A stretch of DNA of 64,000 nucleotides from Haemonchus contortus (GCA_000469685.2 LS997566.1:44193442-44257441); one strand, 5' to 3'. Positions 11,595 through 25,090 are shown, numbered from the stretch's first letter. Made by a program: numbers and translations. Notes: generated from the sequence alone by a model not told the origin.

Positions 11595-14500
11595 TCACTT
11601 GGTGCTTCTTTTTCTCTGAATGGGCAGCCCTGAGCGAGCAGACAATGTTTCCTGAATAATGATAGTCAACTTTGAACTTCTCAGTTATTTAGTTACATCG
11701 CTTACCGATCGCGAAGGCAATCTCGTCCGAGGATAGCGAGCACCAAGCGATTTATCACTTGGATCGGCCGGTGGATCTGTAATGTAGAAGCAGTATTCAA
11801 GAAGTTAAAGTTCGAAATGGAGAATGGAGTAGTAGCACGGGTCAAAATGAAAAAGTGGTCATGTTGTAAAAGGCAATGTGCAGACAAATTGAAGTTCAAG
11901 AGGCTAAATATAGAACAATAGTGGCTCAGCAGTAACTTAAGAAGAAAATGTACGATTCAGTCACCGAATCCTATGATTAGGGAGACCTTCTCGTAGTACC
12001 GTCTAGGCACTATCTTTGAAATGTCTGGTGAAAATGACGTATGGTCTAGAGGCGCAGAGTAGCATGGTATTTATAGCTCTTTCTTGTTGGATCTCTTCCT
12101 TTTTCAACTCTCACACATGGACGCTTCCTATAAAAGCTATCCCGGTGCATGGAAACAACATGATCATTGGCATATCTTGGATGAATAACAGAAATAAATA
12201 ATCACCCTTTGATTGCATAGCAGTCTCACATCAAATGATCTTTAGAAGCAATTACAAACCGTTATTTTCATTACAACTTGACGATCGCATGAGCGGAAGC
12301 AGATCGTTGAGACCAGAGCAGACATCTCTTCTTGCAGATGGGATGGCTGACAGCGCATTTCTGTAGCCGTTCGTTATGGCTCGCAGCGCTTCGCCTTCCA
12401 TCTGACCACGGTACCGTACAAAGTTTGCTTCATAGTCCGCAACCTTGAAAAAATTAGACAAAATAGACAACATTTCGATGAGTTTAATCACAAGTCGTTC
12501 GTAATAGGCGAGACATTCTGAGTCGGAACCATCCCAGCATCTTACCGGCCGTTGTTCTCTTACCATACTACTGAGACCCACGAGGTAATCCCACAGTTTC
12601 TAAATGATTTAAAACCGAAGATTTTTGACTATGACTCGGAACCCTTGTGACCTTACCCCTTGTATCGCAAAGGAAGAAATATGGGGTAGAATATTTAGCA
12701 ACCCTAGAAAAACCTATCAGATATAGGATAAAATTCACCTTTTCTTCAGCAGCTTTTGCTCGCCTTTCGGCTTCATCCCTTTCCTCTTCCATTAGCTTCA
12801 GACGTTCCTGTGCCTCCAATATTTTTAGACGAGCGAGACGCTCTCTTTCAGCATCTATCAGCTTCGTTTCTTGCAGGTAAAGATCCTAAGGTAGAAAATT
12901 ATTTACACTCTAATCTTTTTCGGAAAATTTGAAGAAACTCTAAAGGCATGAAAGGAAATGTGGATGTATACATTACTCCAGCTGAAAATTAGATTACTAG
13001 GTTATCGAAAAAAGAAAACGATGTTGCCCGGAGGGTGTTTCCGTTATGCAGCATTTTTTCCTTATAAGATATCTGTCGAAACGAAAAGAAACGAACCATT
13101 TGTTTTGTGATCTCTTCCTCGCGTCGTTTAACATGAGTTTCAACTGCGCTTTCAAGCTTCTTGAGTTTTTCCTTTAACTCACAAAGTTCGGAATCCTTGG
13201 AATTTGCCTTAAATGTGAGCGAATTTCGGTATATCTATTTTATCGAATGGAACTTCATTTTTATCATTGAAATGGTTTGCCAAACCTCTATGCATTTAGC
13301 TTGAAGATCTTCGTCCTTCTTCTTCATTTGAGCCACGAGATCATGCAGTGCAGAATCAGCCTCTACAAATGGTGACAACATTTGGTCAGCGAAATCGAGA
13401 ACCTTCTTAATTAGAAACTTTGTACCCACGATCTAGTTGCTGCTCGATTTGGTCACTGTGATTTCTAAGTGAATCCCTTTCGAAGCGTAACATGTCCAAT
13501 TGTTTATTAGCTTCTTTTGCCTCCTAAAATACTCAAAATCACTGAAAGAGCCTAACTGGGGTCTACACCTATTCAATATCACATGACCAAATTCCCAGTA
13601 TAATTTCCAGCGATTACTGTAGAAAAACAGCTCCGATATTGTGAAACGACTATCTTACTTGTAAAACGCCTTACCTCCTTTTTCGCTTCAAGCTGAGCCG
13701 CAGTTTGTTTGAGCTGATTTTGGAAAGTGTTGCTTTGAGCTAGTGATAAAGCATGTTTCTGAAAATAAAGAACATGAAGAAAGGCTAATCTTCTTCGTTT
13801 TTCAAAGAAGAAGCCTAATTTAGGCAGATTTGTAAAAGCAGTCGGGAACGGTTCCTGAAAACCAAAGAAATGACTGGCATAGCAATTTTACGGAAGTGAT
13901 CAACTAGGGAAAAGGGGAATCTTGTCCAGCCAAGAAAGACTAGTAGAAACGAAGGCGGTGTACTCAACCACTGTGACAAACCCTTAAAACCGATTGAAAT
14001 GGAATTACTGAACCCTGCCAACCACCTACCTGCTTCCACTTCGTGACCTCCGCCGCAGATGATTGCTCCAAGTCACGCAAAGCATCGATGGCTTGTCCAA
14101 GAAGCACTTGCATCTGAAGAAATAAATGCGGTAAGTTAGAGTAAAAAGAACTGCAATGTAGTCGAGTAAGAAAGAACGCCTCCTGTAATTTTGAAAACGC
14201 ACTGACCTGTTCAACAGTATTCCTCTGACCACGGATCACTTGCGTTCGCAGGATTTCAATGGCATTCTTAAAAAACTTCCATTGACTAATCATGAAAAGA
14301 CAGAACGAGAACCTATGGATGCAGTCTTCCCACTCACATGGAGCTCATGGTTTCTTCTATGAAGCTGCTCCTTCTCTCGTTCGCTAACATGGCATCGCAG
14401 TGCGTAGCGTTCAAGCTGATCTCGTGCATCAGCTTCATTGAGTTTCTTCAAAAAAAATTCTTTCTCAATCTATATCCGAAAATATTGATTACCTATAAAT

Positions 14501-15630
14501 GTAGAGCCGAAGGGGATTGGTTCGAAAAGACCTCTTTGCCTTGATCAGCTCATCTTCCGACTAAGACTCAACAAACAAAATCGCTGTCAAGAATTATGCT
14601 TTCTTGAAGAACATGCCTACCACAATTAAGCAAGAATAAGCTTACCACAATTAAGCAAGATAAGCAGGATTCTTATATCTTTTGACCCACACCCTAATAA
14701 CTTCCAAAAACTTCTATCATTATCATTTGAAATCAAATTTCAACACTTGATTTAAAGTCAGGAATAAATTCAAAATAATTCTATTATGAAAATTTTCATA
14801 AAGAAACACACGTTGAGCTCATGTAACTCCGCTTCGAACGATTCTGAAGTGTGCACAAAGAGGTTCTTATCACCATAAATTCTGGAAACTCGGTCCATAT
14901 CTTGAGTGAGTTTGCAAAGCATTTTGTCCACTTGGGCGGCAAGCCTAGAAAACATACATTATTACAATCCCACAGCTGAGTCGATAAAAAATAAACAATA
15001 ATCTACCAGAGGTAGAAAAATGGGGACTAGAAAGCTCTGCAACAGCCCCTACAACAACATACCTTTCGCTTGTCATCGCAGATCTATCTCCGCTTGCTCC
15101 CACGTCGTCGTTACTGTAGTCGTGGTCGCCTACGTCGTGATGCAACTCACGAACACCAACGTCTACTTCAGAGCAGTTCCTGAAGATGTAATAACCATAA
15201 GGAGCAAGAATTCTAACTGGCATGGTCCCTCGCACTTCAATGAAGGAACATTCACTGACGTGGAGTGCAACTGGGCGCCTTGGAACTTTCCAAAATAAAA
15301 ATGAAAAAAATCAGTTGAAAAACCAAAGAAATCACACTTACTCATCATCGTCGTAAAAACTTACCTGACCCTAAAACGAACCGGGAAACTTCATCTAATT
15401 TACTGACACCTAGGTAGCACTTTTCTGCGCTTATGAAATATCTGCTGTGGTAAACAGTCTACCATGACGTGAATGAATTCCTACCTGCTATCTCCATTGT
15501 TGCCTCCGAACAGTTTCCTCGATGAAGCTGGTCGATAACTATGGCTTTTATGGTACTTCGTGGCTTCAGCTCCGACGGGAATAGACGATCCAGTGGACCC
15601 AGCCGGTGATGTGAAATTATCCGCACTCAT
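11595..15630 (-). CDS. coiled-coil protein, family not recognised
   Basis: Fifteen exons with consistent phases: 15630-15485, 15179-15063, 14944-14812, 14469-14338, 14266-14207, 14113-14030, 13758-13675, 13523-13430, 13362-13286, 13207-13097, 12885-12739, 12599-12564, 12443-12260, 11776-11706, 11651-11595; 510 residues. The ATG follows TTGTAG/TGG, a possible trans-splice acceptor. Residues ~1-85 are polar and disordered; from ~90 to ~400 the chain is almost all heptad-like (QLEAKKEEAKEANKQLDMLR; RLKLMEEERDEAERRAKAAE); residues 440-470 are less helical; the tail is basic (RTRLPSRS, LPIQRKRSTK). If the donor at 12259 (AACG/GTTTGT) is not used, exon 13 reads to TAA at 12252 and gives a 470-residue isoform. 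It looks like a scaffold or cytoskeletal adaptor, but nothing identifies the family. It starts 392 bp downstream of the CoREST gene on the same strand. Confidence 0.75.
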
Positions 15631-16022
15631 CCACTACAACAAGCAGAAAAATGTTTACGAAAAATTTTAACGCTGGAAAGGCCCTCTTCCAAAGTCGAAG
15701 TGGAAAAAATAGGTAACTGTAAAAAAAAGGGCTCGAACAACATGAAATGGTTATTTCCAAATACAGTTTCTGAGCGTATATCAGTACATAGAAAAATTTA
15801 TTCGACAGCAAACTATAAGTCACAGTTGATTCCTTAGCTCAATTTAGCAGAATAGAAATAAAGTGAGAAAAAAAATTGATTTGGAGTGCATTAATTCCGT
15901 CAAAATGCATCGAAGCAAAAACTAAGCAAAAAAAAGCAAAGTAAACATCTCAACAGATTATCAACGAAAATTACATAAAGGAACATCAAATTCTCCAAAA
16001 CTTCAGCACTGAGATCACTCGA

Positions 16023-19000
16023 TTAGTCCAAGTTGACAACCTCAACATTTTTCGGTGCGTCAAGACAAAACTCCTGATCAAGATTGAATCCTTTAATCAT
16101 TTCGGCATCCTTTTCAGCCTCCTTTTCGAGTAACTGTAACGAAATGAGATAATAATGAGACGAATACGTCACTACAGACTCGATCAACCGATGAACTTCG
16201 ATTGACACTGACTCCTCAAGGGCAGCAAACACCAAAAAATTAGAGAACTTTCCCTTTGTCACTAATTATCTGCTGTCCTCGTAAAGCCCGATCGTACAGA
16301 TACAAATGTGAATTTGCAAAAGCACAACGCGATACACCAATTCACTTTTGTTTATCTTTTTCATGGAAACTTTAAAAATTTACAGGAGATCCAAATGAGA
16401 GAGAAAAAGGAAGAGATCTGGGAGGAAGGTACAATTTGCTATTTAATGTGCGTGAAGGTCTAACATCATAAAGTATTTACCCTGTCAATATCTGGTTTCA
16501 TTTCTGAGTAGAAGCTCTTTACTTTGTCTGATGTCTTTGTTCCGAGCACTTCCGCAACAGCATCGAAATCCTTACCGTATCGCAGAAGACCTCAAAACAG
16601 CAACTTAGCAAGAAATGAGGCAGTTGAGACCTCAAATTCTATTCCAATAGGGCACTACAAACAAAAATTCGAGAAAAAAAAAAATATTTTTACAGTGGAA
16701 TGCAATCATGCGCTCCTCTTCGGTCCATGTATGACTTCCCCTCACTCGATCACGTCTAGATGATCCTTCCTCATCTTTTCTGTCCTCTTTTGCAGTGAGA
16801 TACCTAAAAACCTATTTTTACAGTAACCAAGTGAGCTTGCACTAGAGAAGAGATGGATCAAATGATATAAGATATCTTATCAAACAAGTGTTCATGATAC
16901 CTATAGTTATCCAAACCATTCATAAGCCCATCAGCTCGCTGTGCCTTCAAATTACATTCAAGGCGAATTGCTCGTGAACGTACTCTAGTCAATTCGCGCA
17001 TAGCTGCCCTAAAACAGACTATCGACGGTATCATAAACAGTTAATGACACGTTCTCTAGTAAAAGTAACTGAATGGGAGGCAAAGATGGTAAACAGCGAA
17101 TTTGAAGCTCACTTGGTTTCTTCATAGCATTTGGTTTTCACTGGTTGCACGACCTCAATTTCATCACAAACGTTCTCATCACTAGTTGGCCTTTCTTCAA
17201 CATACGTGGACATCTCGACAAACTCCTTTGCAATTTCTAGCATGTCTGAAAACGTGGGACAGTGAGACGATTTGGCGGAGCCCTTGGAGAATCGAACACC
17301 GCTTTCCTAGTCTGCTGGCAACTTTAACGGGGAGTCTGACTTACCTTCAGGACACTTTCGAACTCTTCTTTGCCGAACTTCACTTACTGTAGATGCATAG
17401 TTACACGGACGATGTTTGCGCATCAACCTGAGGACATATTGCAATGTCACACACCCCTTTCATGAAAAGTATAGACGTACTTGTAGTAAACACGGCACAC
17501 ATAACACAGCTTCACATCATCAATCGTATGCAGTGTATTACATTCTTCGCCACAGTTATCGCAAAGACCATCTTCATAATCCAATTCATCGTCAGAACTA
17601 AAAAAAGCGGTATTAAGTTGAGTTTTTCCAAAGACAACATAATATTGTAATCTACTGAGGGTAAGCGCGGTATGAACACAACCAATTGTTACACAAAAAG
17701 GTTGGGCGACTATGGGGACTGCGTTTTCCGATACACCATGTATGCAAACATGAGATTTTCTATTGATTCCTAGAGTGCCCTTGCAACAAAGATTCCATTT
17801 TCCTATTGGAACAACACGAAGTCAGGAGAGAGAGAGCAGACTTTGCGCTTTATCCTTTGCTATTGAAAAGGAGTGGAGCAGGGACATGACCCCGTGAAGT
17901 ATTGAAATGCATGGCAGTCCACGATTGCTTCGAATTTCTGATCCGAAAGAAAACGTTGACTGCTTCCGAAGAAAAAGTGGTAGGAGTGAAACGCATGACT
18001 TTCCTAGCGAACTTGTGAAACACCCTAGGACAAAACACTAGTCTTTCTGGTTTTTATCGACCACTCACCCATCCGCATCATCTGAGTCGTCCGCCATTCG
18101 GCTATCAAAAAGGCTTTTATAATCAGTGTCCTTCTTCGTGTTGTAATAGAATTGTATAATTGAAGCCATTGAACGATGGGGCATCTAGAATGAAGACCAA
18201 TCCCAGGATACTGCTCAGAATTTTATGGAATGGTGCTTATATAAACATCAACTTGGTTGATGTCCAAACCCACCGTCTGACGTATCTTGTCGAACCTCTT
18301 TCCAAACATATGGAACGCCTGTTTGAAAAGCGTTCGATCATCTTCACTCCACTCCTCAGTGATCAGACGACGCGTTTTCACTTTCTCTCTAGCAACATCA
18401 AAATCGAAATTCGACTTTTGCAGAAGATACAGCGCCTGTAATGAATACTTTGAGAAACGGATATTTAGGACGAGCAGATTTTCATAATGCACAGAAATTG
18501 AAAAGGTCGAATTACCCGGTCATAGCTCAGTTTGTAAACTCCTATCGCATCTTCACAGAATTCCATAAGTTTAGCTTCATCGAGATCACCAGGAGGGCGC
18601 CACATGACCTGTAAATTGCTCAGTCTTCAAGGAGTGGACGAAGCAACGACGGACGTGGGTTCCGGTGAAGCAACGTTTACCTCACCAAAGCAGTCAATAC
18701 ACTAAAGCTCAAAGGAATATTTATGTGCAAGTAATCCGGCCCACATGTTCTCTTTCGTCCTCTTCCGACATTTCGAGCTCTTCCTCAGTCTTTTGCGGCT
18801 CATCGACCCTGGCTTGGAAATCGTCCCCGACTTGAATCTTGCGATCGGCGCTACTTAACATAGCTAAAAAAATGGGATTTACTATACTGGATAGGGTGAG
18901 TCATAGCAATCGCAGCTATCATGACGAGATTCCGTAAAAAAATTTTGATACTGCTTACTGCAAAATAGAACGATTGAATTTATACCAAGGTAAGCTTGAA

Positions 19001-20334
19001 AAATGTAGTCAAGAGGTGTTGTATCAGGCTAGCTTGGCTTTACAACATGGTATAGGCTCGGTACAGTACAATTCTGACCTTTATGATCAATTTCCATATC
19101 TTCATCTTTGTCCTCGTCCTCGTTTTCGTCATCGGATTCATTACGCCTGGTCCTAGAACGTCTCGATCGTTTTGTGGGCGTTTTCTGAATGACCGCATCG
19201 CGTTGCTGATTCTATACAAAAAACTAACAGCAAAGTAAGAAGTAAATACCTTAGAGGCAGAATCACCATTGCGTTTAGGTTTTTCTTCAGTATCTGTGTG
19301 CTGGGTATCATTAGAATTTTCTTCCTTCACCTCTTCCGCAGATCTAGGTGGACTCTGGAACGTACTCATACTTGAGCTATTTAACTGCAGAATCTATCAC
19401 GATTTCGCAGTAGTTACGAGCACTTACAGGTTTTACAGTGTCAAAATATCACATCACTTAAACAGGCCAAGAACCAGTGATTCGTAGAGTAAAAATAGCC
19501 CGATCACTACTGTATTGTTTACAAGAAGAAGGGTTAGAAATGATGCAGTGTAATACCAACGAGACCGTGTTGCTATTGATCATAGATAAAGAAAAAAATA
19601 TTGTTATGAACCGACAACTTTTAATGTGTGCCAACCTAAATATTTGCCCCCATCATCGAAAAGGTCAATACAGTAGGATTCCTCTCCGGTGACCTTCGAT
19701 CGCTGAGATATTTGAGACAAAAAATTTATGACATTTGACAAGGTGATAAAATCTCGCTACCCATAGTACCCGAGTACAGCTCGACAAAATCGACGTTACC
19801 CTATTTTGTCTGAAAATTTTGCTAAATCTAGATACTAAAGTCAATATAGTTATGCTAATAGTGCCGTTTTAAGAGCGGAAACGTAACAAACTCCTCTGAA
19901 TAGAGATTGCATGCAAGATGCACATAACCTTCGAAGTGAAATTGGAAATTTCAAGTGAGCTCTTATTGGAACCTCTACTACTTCACAGATGGGACAGCGA
20001 AGTAGAAGGAATTGAAATATAGAAAGAGATTCGAGAGAAAATTTAGGAAGTTAATACACTCATAAAAGAGCTTCGGCGACCTACCAGAATGAAAAAAAAA
20101 CGAACTGACGAAGTGAATACAACACGGATTTTAAAAACATACATTGTCCGATTGAGTGTAAGAGTGCGCATCTGACTGAGCTTCAGATGCGTTTCCAGCT
20201 TCCATTTCGTGGTCCAGAATTGAGTCGTCGATTTCCTCGTCATCGACCGCATTAGCACCCTCAACAGGCTCGTCCAGTATCGACTCATCGATATCTTCTA
20301 CTTTCTCGTCGCAAGACATCGGTTCGGAAGACAT
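16023..20334 (-). CDS. spr-1: CoREST/RCOR corepressor (SPR-1 homologue)
   Basis: Fourteen exons, all phases agreeing: 20334-20143, 19384-19250, 19211-19079, 18863-18745, 18608-18516, 18435-18274, 18184-18069, 17597-17481, 17427-17345, 17245-17113, 17008-16901, 16803-16694, 16590-16481, 16133-16023; 573 residues. Order: acidic N-terminus (~150 residues), ELM2 (RKIQVGDDFQARV, VMWRPPGDLDEAKLMEF, ALYLLQKSNFDFDVAREK), SANT1 (EEWSEDDRTLFKQAFHMFGK, PHRSMASIIQFYYNTKK), a C4 zinc finger (LCDNCGEEC, KLCYVCRVYYKLMRKHRPC), linker helix (AAMRELTRVRSRAIRLECNL) and SANT2 (WTEEERMIAFHCLLRYGKDF, VLGTKTSDKVKSFYSEMK). In known CoREST proteins ELM2-SANT1 recruits histone deacetylase, while the linker and SANT2 bind LSD1/KDM1 and nucleosomes. 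The finger between the SANT domains is absent from vertebrate RCOR. The ATG follows TATTTACAG, a likely spliced-leader site. No disabling change seen. Confidence 0.88.
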
Positions 20335-20742
20335 CGCTTTAGTACCCCTGTAAATACCACGATCTAACCACAAGGCAATGTTTGAGGAAGTGCAAACGGA
20401 GGCGAAAAAGAATAAAAATAAAAAGGTAAGAGATCGAGAGAAGAAAATAGAAAGCATACAGTTCAGGGACCCAAGGTGGAAAACTGAGGTCGAAAAAAAT
20501 TGTGAAGAAGTTGTCATCCTGTAAGCCCCGGCTGTGTACGGTAGGAGCAGCAGCAAGAATCGGCCGGTTACTTCAGAGGAATGTGATAGCACATGATTTT
20601 ATGATAGCAACACAATTTAAAAGCAGATACCATGAGGTAATCCACTAGTTTACATCCTTAGGCAGCTGACACCAGTAGGACTTCCTCGAGTTGAAGACGA
20701 TAGACTAGTTCGGAAGCCCATCGTTGTTGAAGTTGGTATTTA

Positions 20743-21258
20743 CAGTAGCGCTCAAAAGTCTTCGGTGAAATGGTTCTCCAGCCGTACTTTTCAGTCATAA
20801 CTCCTTTCCTACTGGATCTAATCATGCGAAATTTCTATATTTGGAGCGTTGGTGTATTGTGAATATTTCCCACTATTAACCTGCAATCTGATCATGTTCC
20901 AGATATTCCAAAGAGCATGAACTCAAAATCGACTGAAAATACAGATGATGGTCCTTCTAGAATCTCTTTCCTTTTTGTCCTGTCTAAAGTGTACGAGCGA
21001 TAATGCCGAACACAATAGATGAGAAAAACGCACATAGAGTGCGAATAAGTGCAGACGTCAACTACTTTACTTTTAGCAAAACCTGCTACCGCTTGCTGTA
21101 TCTGTGGATGTTGTAGCTTTGCAGTCAAATAGTGTTGGGTAGAATGAAATATGCTCTAGTTAAACATATCCAAATTTTGCGCGATTTGGTCTACTAGGAA
21201 AAAAGGTATGAACGAAAAAGCGTCAAAGTATTTCACCGAACACTTTTGAGCGCTACTG
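20743..21258. mobile_element. Tc1/mariner-type non-autonomous element
   Basis: Ends CAGTAGCGCTCAAAAGTCTT and the inverted CACTTTTGAGCGCTACTG, flanked by TA at 20741-20742 and 21259-21260. The R1 copy at 36508 has the uninterrupted sequence with a single TA, confirming the insertion. 516 bp, no transposase. Confidence 0.8.
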
Positions 21259-21635
21259 TAGATGTGAGTAATACTTACTTAACTAGACATTAAGCGATCT
21301 CAATTCATTCACGTCTCCTTCTATACTCAAAGAACTAGTTATGAGAGAAGAAGGGGGGAGGGTAGATCAGCAGTTTACGCGGCGTCCAGTCTATTATGTG
21401 ACCCCCACATGAACAGCCAACATGGGCGAAGTCCTGAAGCAATTTCTCAAAAGATGTTGGTATTACAGCATGCATATCGTATAGAGACACAATTTAAAAG
21501 AAGAAAGCTTCCACATTCTGGACGAAACACCACCCACCACGTCAGTGGGAGGTGAAGCGTTCAGTTCAGCATTCCGCTGAAAGTAAGCGTCAAATTGGCG
21601 ACGTATCCCGCAATCACGACACAAAATGTGTTTTG

Positions 21636-22355
21636 GGTTACAGGACCGTTGTCAACCGCGTGTGTAGTGACTCAGCGTTTTTGTCGTCTTCTCAGCGTCT
21701 CCATTAACAGGCATATCTCCGCGAAGAGGATAGGGGGCAGACGAGAGAGCTCGTCATTACTCGATGCCTCCTATTACCAGTGATACAATAGGATACCTAC
21801 CGCACACTGTCGGGTTAAGATTGAATCAATGGTGTTGCAAATCTTCAAGCGATATTGTTGATTTCAGCCTTCAAGCGAGACTGTTGATTTCGGCGCTGAT
21901 TCCCATGAAAACAAAGTAGCAAATAATTTGCAAGCTTGAATTTTCTTCAAGGCCACATAGATCTTTCTCGGTGTGGATGTCCTGTGCAGGTGTTTTATTG
22001 ATATTTGGACGAAGATCAAGCCTTTAGTTTTCCCAGAGCATCTGAGCTGGTCAACGAGCAACAATCCTCACCGATGTGCTACACATTACAACACATTCCT
22101 CATTTTCCGTATCTTCTATCTGTTTGTCTGTTGAAAGTAGGAAGTTTTCTTAGTTGAAATAAGTATATCTTTCTGAAAATTCTTCGACTCTCGGACCCAT
22201 TCGAAAGTCTACGCTTGACGAGAGAGCGCTCTGAAGGAGAGTACGGACAACGAGCGGACACGCCCTTTCCCGCTGGTGAACACGACACGCAGAGACTGCT
22301 TCGCCGTCTGATTCTTTCAGCGAGAGAAATTCTGGTTGACAACAGCCCTGTAACC
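21636..22355 (+). mobile_element. inverted-repeat element, family A, copy 1
   Basis: Ends GGTTACAGGACCGTTGTCAACC and GGTTGACAACAGCCCTGTAACC are inverted repeats. Flanked by 9-bp duplications TGTGTTTTG (21627-21635) and TGTGCTTTG (22356-22364); the empty site is the single copy in R1 near 36884. 720 bp, non-coding. A 9-bp duplication with GG-starting termini fits Mutator- or Merlin-type transposition. Confidence 0.8.
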
Positions 22356-22691
22356 TGTGCTTTGCGCGGGAAAACTAAAATGCGCAATTTGGGACCTTGC
22401 TGCTCCTTTCATTTCTTCTTCGACCATTCTTGTTTCTTTGTGACCAGATGGGTTGTGTGACTCATCCCCAGATTGCGTCTTTTCTTAAATACAACGCCAG
22501 TGGTGATTTAATTACTATTGGCTCCATGGCTTTTTCTCAATAAAATCTCCCGAAGGAGTTCTGACTCGCAGCTAAATCTACACCCCGAAAAATTGGCGGA
22601 CGAGTTGCGCGCGACATTTGTCAACTTTTTGCGACAACTGTCTAGCTTAAAATCAGGCAATTCGTTGCGGGATCATTAGCAGCTACCTCTC

Positions 22692-23381
22692 GGTTACAGG
22701 GCTGTTGTCAACCAGAATTTCTCTCGCTGAGAGAATCAGACGGCGAAGCAGTCGTGTCGTGTTCACCAACGGGAAGACGGCGTGTCCGCTCGTTGCCCGT
22801 ACTCTCTTTCAGAGCGCTCTCTCGTCAAGAGTATACTTTCGAATGGGTTCGCGAGTCGTAAGAATTTTCAGAAAGATATACTTAGTTTAACTAAGAAAAC
22901 TTCCTACTTTCAACAGACAAACAGATAGAAAATACGGAAAATGAAGGATGTGTTGTAATGTGTAGCATCTCGGTGAGGACTGTTGCTCGTTGACCAGTTC
23001 AGATGCTCGGAGAAAACTAAAGGCTTGATCTTCGTCCAAATATCAATAAAACATCTGCACAGGACATCTACACCGAGAAAAATCCATGTGGCCTTAAAGA
23101 AAATCCAAGCTTGCAAACTATTAGCTACTTTGTTTTCATGGGAACCAGCGCTGAAATCAACAATATCGCTTGAAGATTTGCAACACCATTGATTCAATCT
23201 TAACCCGACAGGGTTGGGTGGATATCCTATTGTATCACTGGTAATAGGAGGCACTGAGGAATGACGAGCTCGCCGTCTGCCCTCTATCCTCTTCGCGGTG
23301 AGATGCCTGTTAATGGGGACGCAGAGAAAACGACAAAAACGCTGAGTCACTACACACGCGGTTGACAACGGTCCTGTAACC
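22692..23381 (-). mobile_element. inverted-repeat element, family A, copy 2
   Basis: Same family as 21636-22355 but in opposite orientation: starts GGTTACAGGGCTGTTGTCAACC, ends GGTTGACAACGGTCCTGTAACC. Exact 9-bp duplication CTACCTCTC at 22683-22691 and 23382-23390. It sits in the left arm of the palindromic element; the right arm lacks it. Confidence 0.85.
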
Positions 23382-23466
23382 CTACCTCTCAACTTCGATC
23401 AATGCAACATTCCCTCTTATTTTCTATTCCCTATGCTATTCTATTCTATTATTCCAATCTGATGAC

Positions 23467-23957
23467 GGTGAAAATGTAGTTGGGGGGGGCCACGCGGCGC
23501 CGCGGCACTTTCCTCGTCTGGCGCTCTCCGCGGCGAGATAGTAAACAAGGAAGGGTAGGCGAGCCCGTAATGGTATTTAGGGACGTTTCATAGCTTTTTT
23601 ATGTTATAGCTGTGTATTTTCACCTACTTTTAGGAAGGGGAGGGGCACCGGGGTGGGTGAGCCAATTGGACGTTCAACTTTTATCTCATCCCAGCTTTTT
23701 GAACGAGATAACCACCTCACCCACCCCGGAGCCCCTCCCCTTCTTAAAAATAGGTTTTATCGGCTCAGAAGAAGAGTATCTATCATATGCAAGCATATCA
23801 ACACGTGTCAACAGTTAGTTTGTTCTAAATCACGAAACATATAAGACAACCTCACCATTCCTTCCCAGACTCAGGCCCACTACTATCTCGCTGTGGAGAG
23901 CGCCAGACGAGGAAAGTGTCGCGCCGCCGCGTGGCCCCTCCCAACTACATTTTCACC
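23467..23957. mobile_element. inverted-repeat element, family C
   Basis: Ends GGTGAAAATGTAGTTGGGGG and its inverse CCCAACTACATTTTCACC, with inverted similarity for ~75 bases. Exact 8-bp duplication CTGATGAC (23459-23466, 23958-23965). The right arm of the palindromic element has the empty site near 26062-26075. An inner inverted repeat (GGAGGGGCACCGGGGTGGGT and its partner near 23720) can form a second hairpin. An 8-bp duplication fits hAT-type transposition. Confidence 0.8.
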
Positions 23958-25090
23958 CTGATGACTGTTATATACTACAAGATTCTCTGCTGAACGTTAT
24001 TCTGCTGCCGTTCTGCTGGATACCCCGCGCTAACCGAGGCTCAAGCACTGTTCGCATTTCATTTGTGTGTTTTTATTCTGCTGGTACTACATTCTACTTG
24101 TTATCCATTCACACTCTGGCTTTTCTAACTCGTATTCCGTGCTTGAAAATTCTGACTCTACTTTGCAGTGACTTTGTACTTGACGCTGCTTTAATTATAC
24201 TTCTGTTATTGCTATTCACCGCAGCAGTGGATACTGGGAAACACTTGTAGTGAGATTTAATCTACATTTATTGCTTCTTCGTTTCTAACCTTTGTTTTTT
24301 AATTGTTCTTGCGCCTTTTGAAAATCATTCTGTGTATTGCTTTCATTAGCTGTCTTTCAGTTTTTTTTGCTTGAATTCTCTCCTAGTCATGCATTTACGC
24401 GGCAGCATAGGACTGAATTGTGGGAGGACTTATATGATTCTACCCCTTTTCATTTTTATGCTGCTTTGGAGGTGAACTCACAACTTCTCCGCTAATGTCC
24501 ACCATTCTGCCTCTCAACCAAGCAATGAGTAGTTTTCGCTGCATCTTCGCCACTTATATTCTTTCATTGCTTCCGTGAACTCTTCTCTTGATCAATTTTA
24601 TCCAGTAACCGTTCACAATTACAACATCATTATTAATTCTACAATATGGATTAGTTCGACGATAAAATTTCATTTCTCATGTTACCTGCTGCACATGCTT
24701 CTAGTCTTCAATCTTAGAAGAATTTGAGTGTGCTAGTGTTCCAACTTTATTGTAATTTTTCAACAACTGATTATAACTTATTCGGCATACTGTCGCGGTG
24801 AATAAGTACACCGTGCTGCAGTTTGCTTAAATAGGATTGCTAGTATCACTCTGATTTACAGTGAGTTTCGTTTCATACTATTAAAGTTTTAACAGCCATT
24901 GGTCTGGGCCTTTGCTGGATGCGAGCTACCGCTTCGCATTTCGCCTTCGTGTTTCCATTGGATATCGATGATTGCTTGGAATACCCCTTTCACGTTACGT
25001 TAAATAGATACTTCACATTACATAACATACAGAGAGCTCGAATCCGATGAGAAATGAGGAGGAAGACGCAATCCGTGGAGGATATAAGAG

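Noticed and set aside
15020..15298. 92-codon plus-strand ORF
   Set aside because: Antisense shadow of exon 2 of the coiled-coil gene, which has matching phases and splice sites on the minus strand.
24065..24250. Hydrophobic 61-residue ORF (also 25775-25960 minus) as a membrane protein
   Set aside because: The two are the same sequence on the two arms of the palindromic element; the mirror copies show it is repeat DNA, and no gene context supports it.
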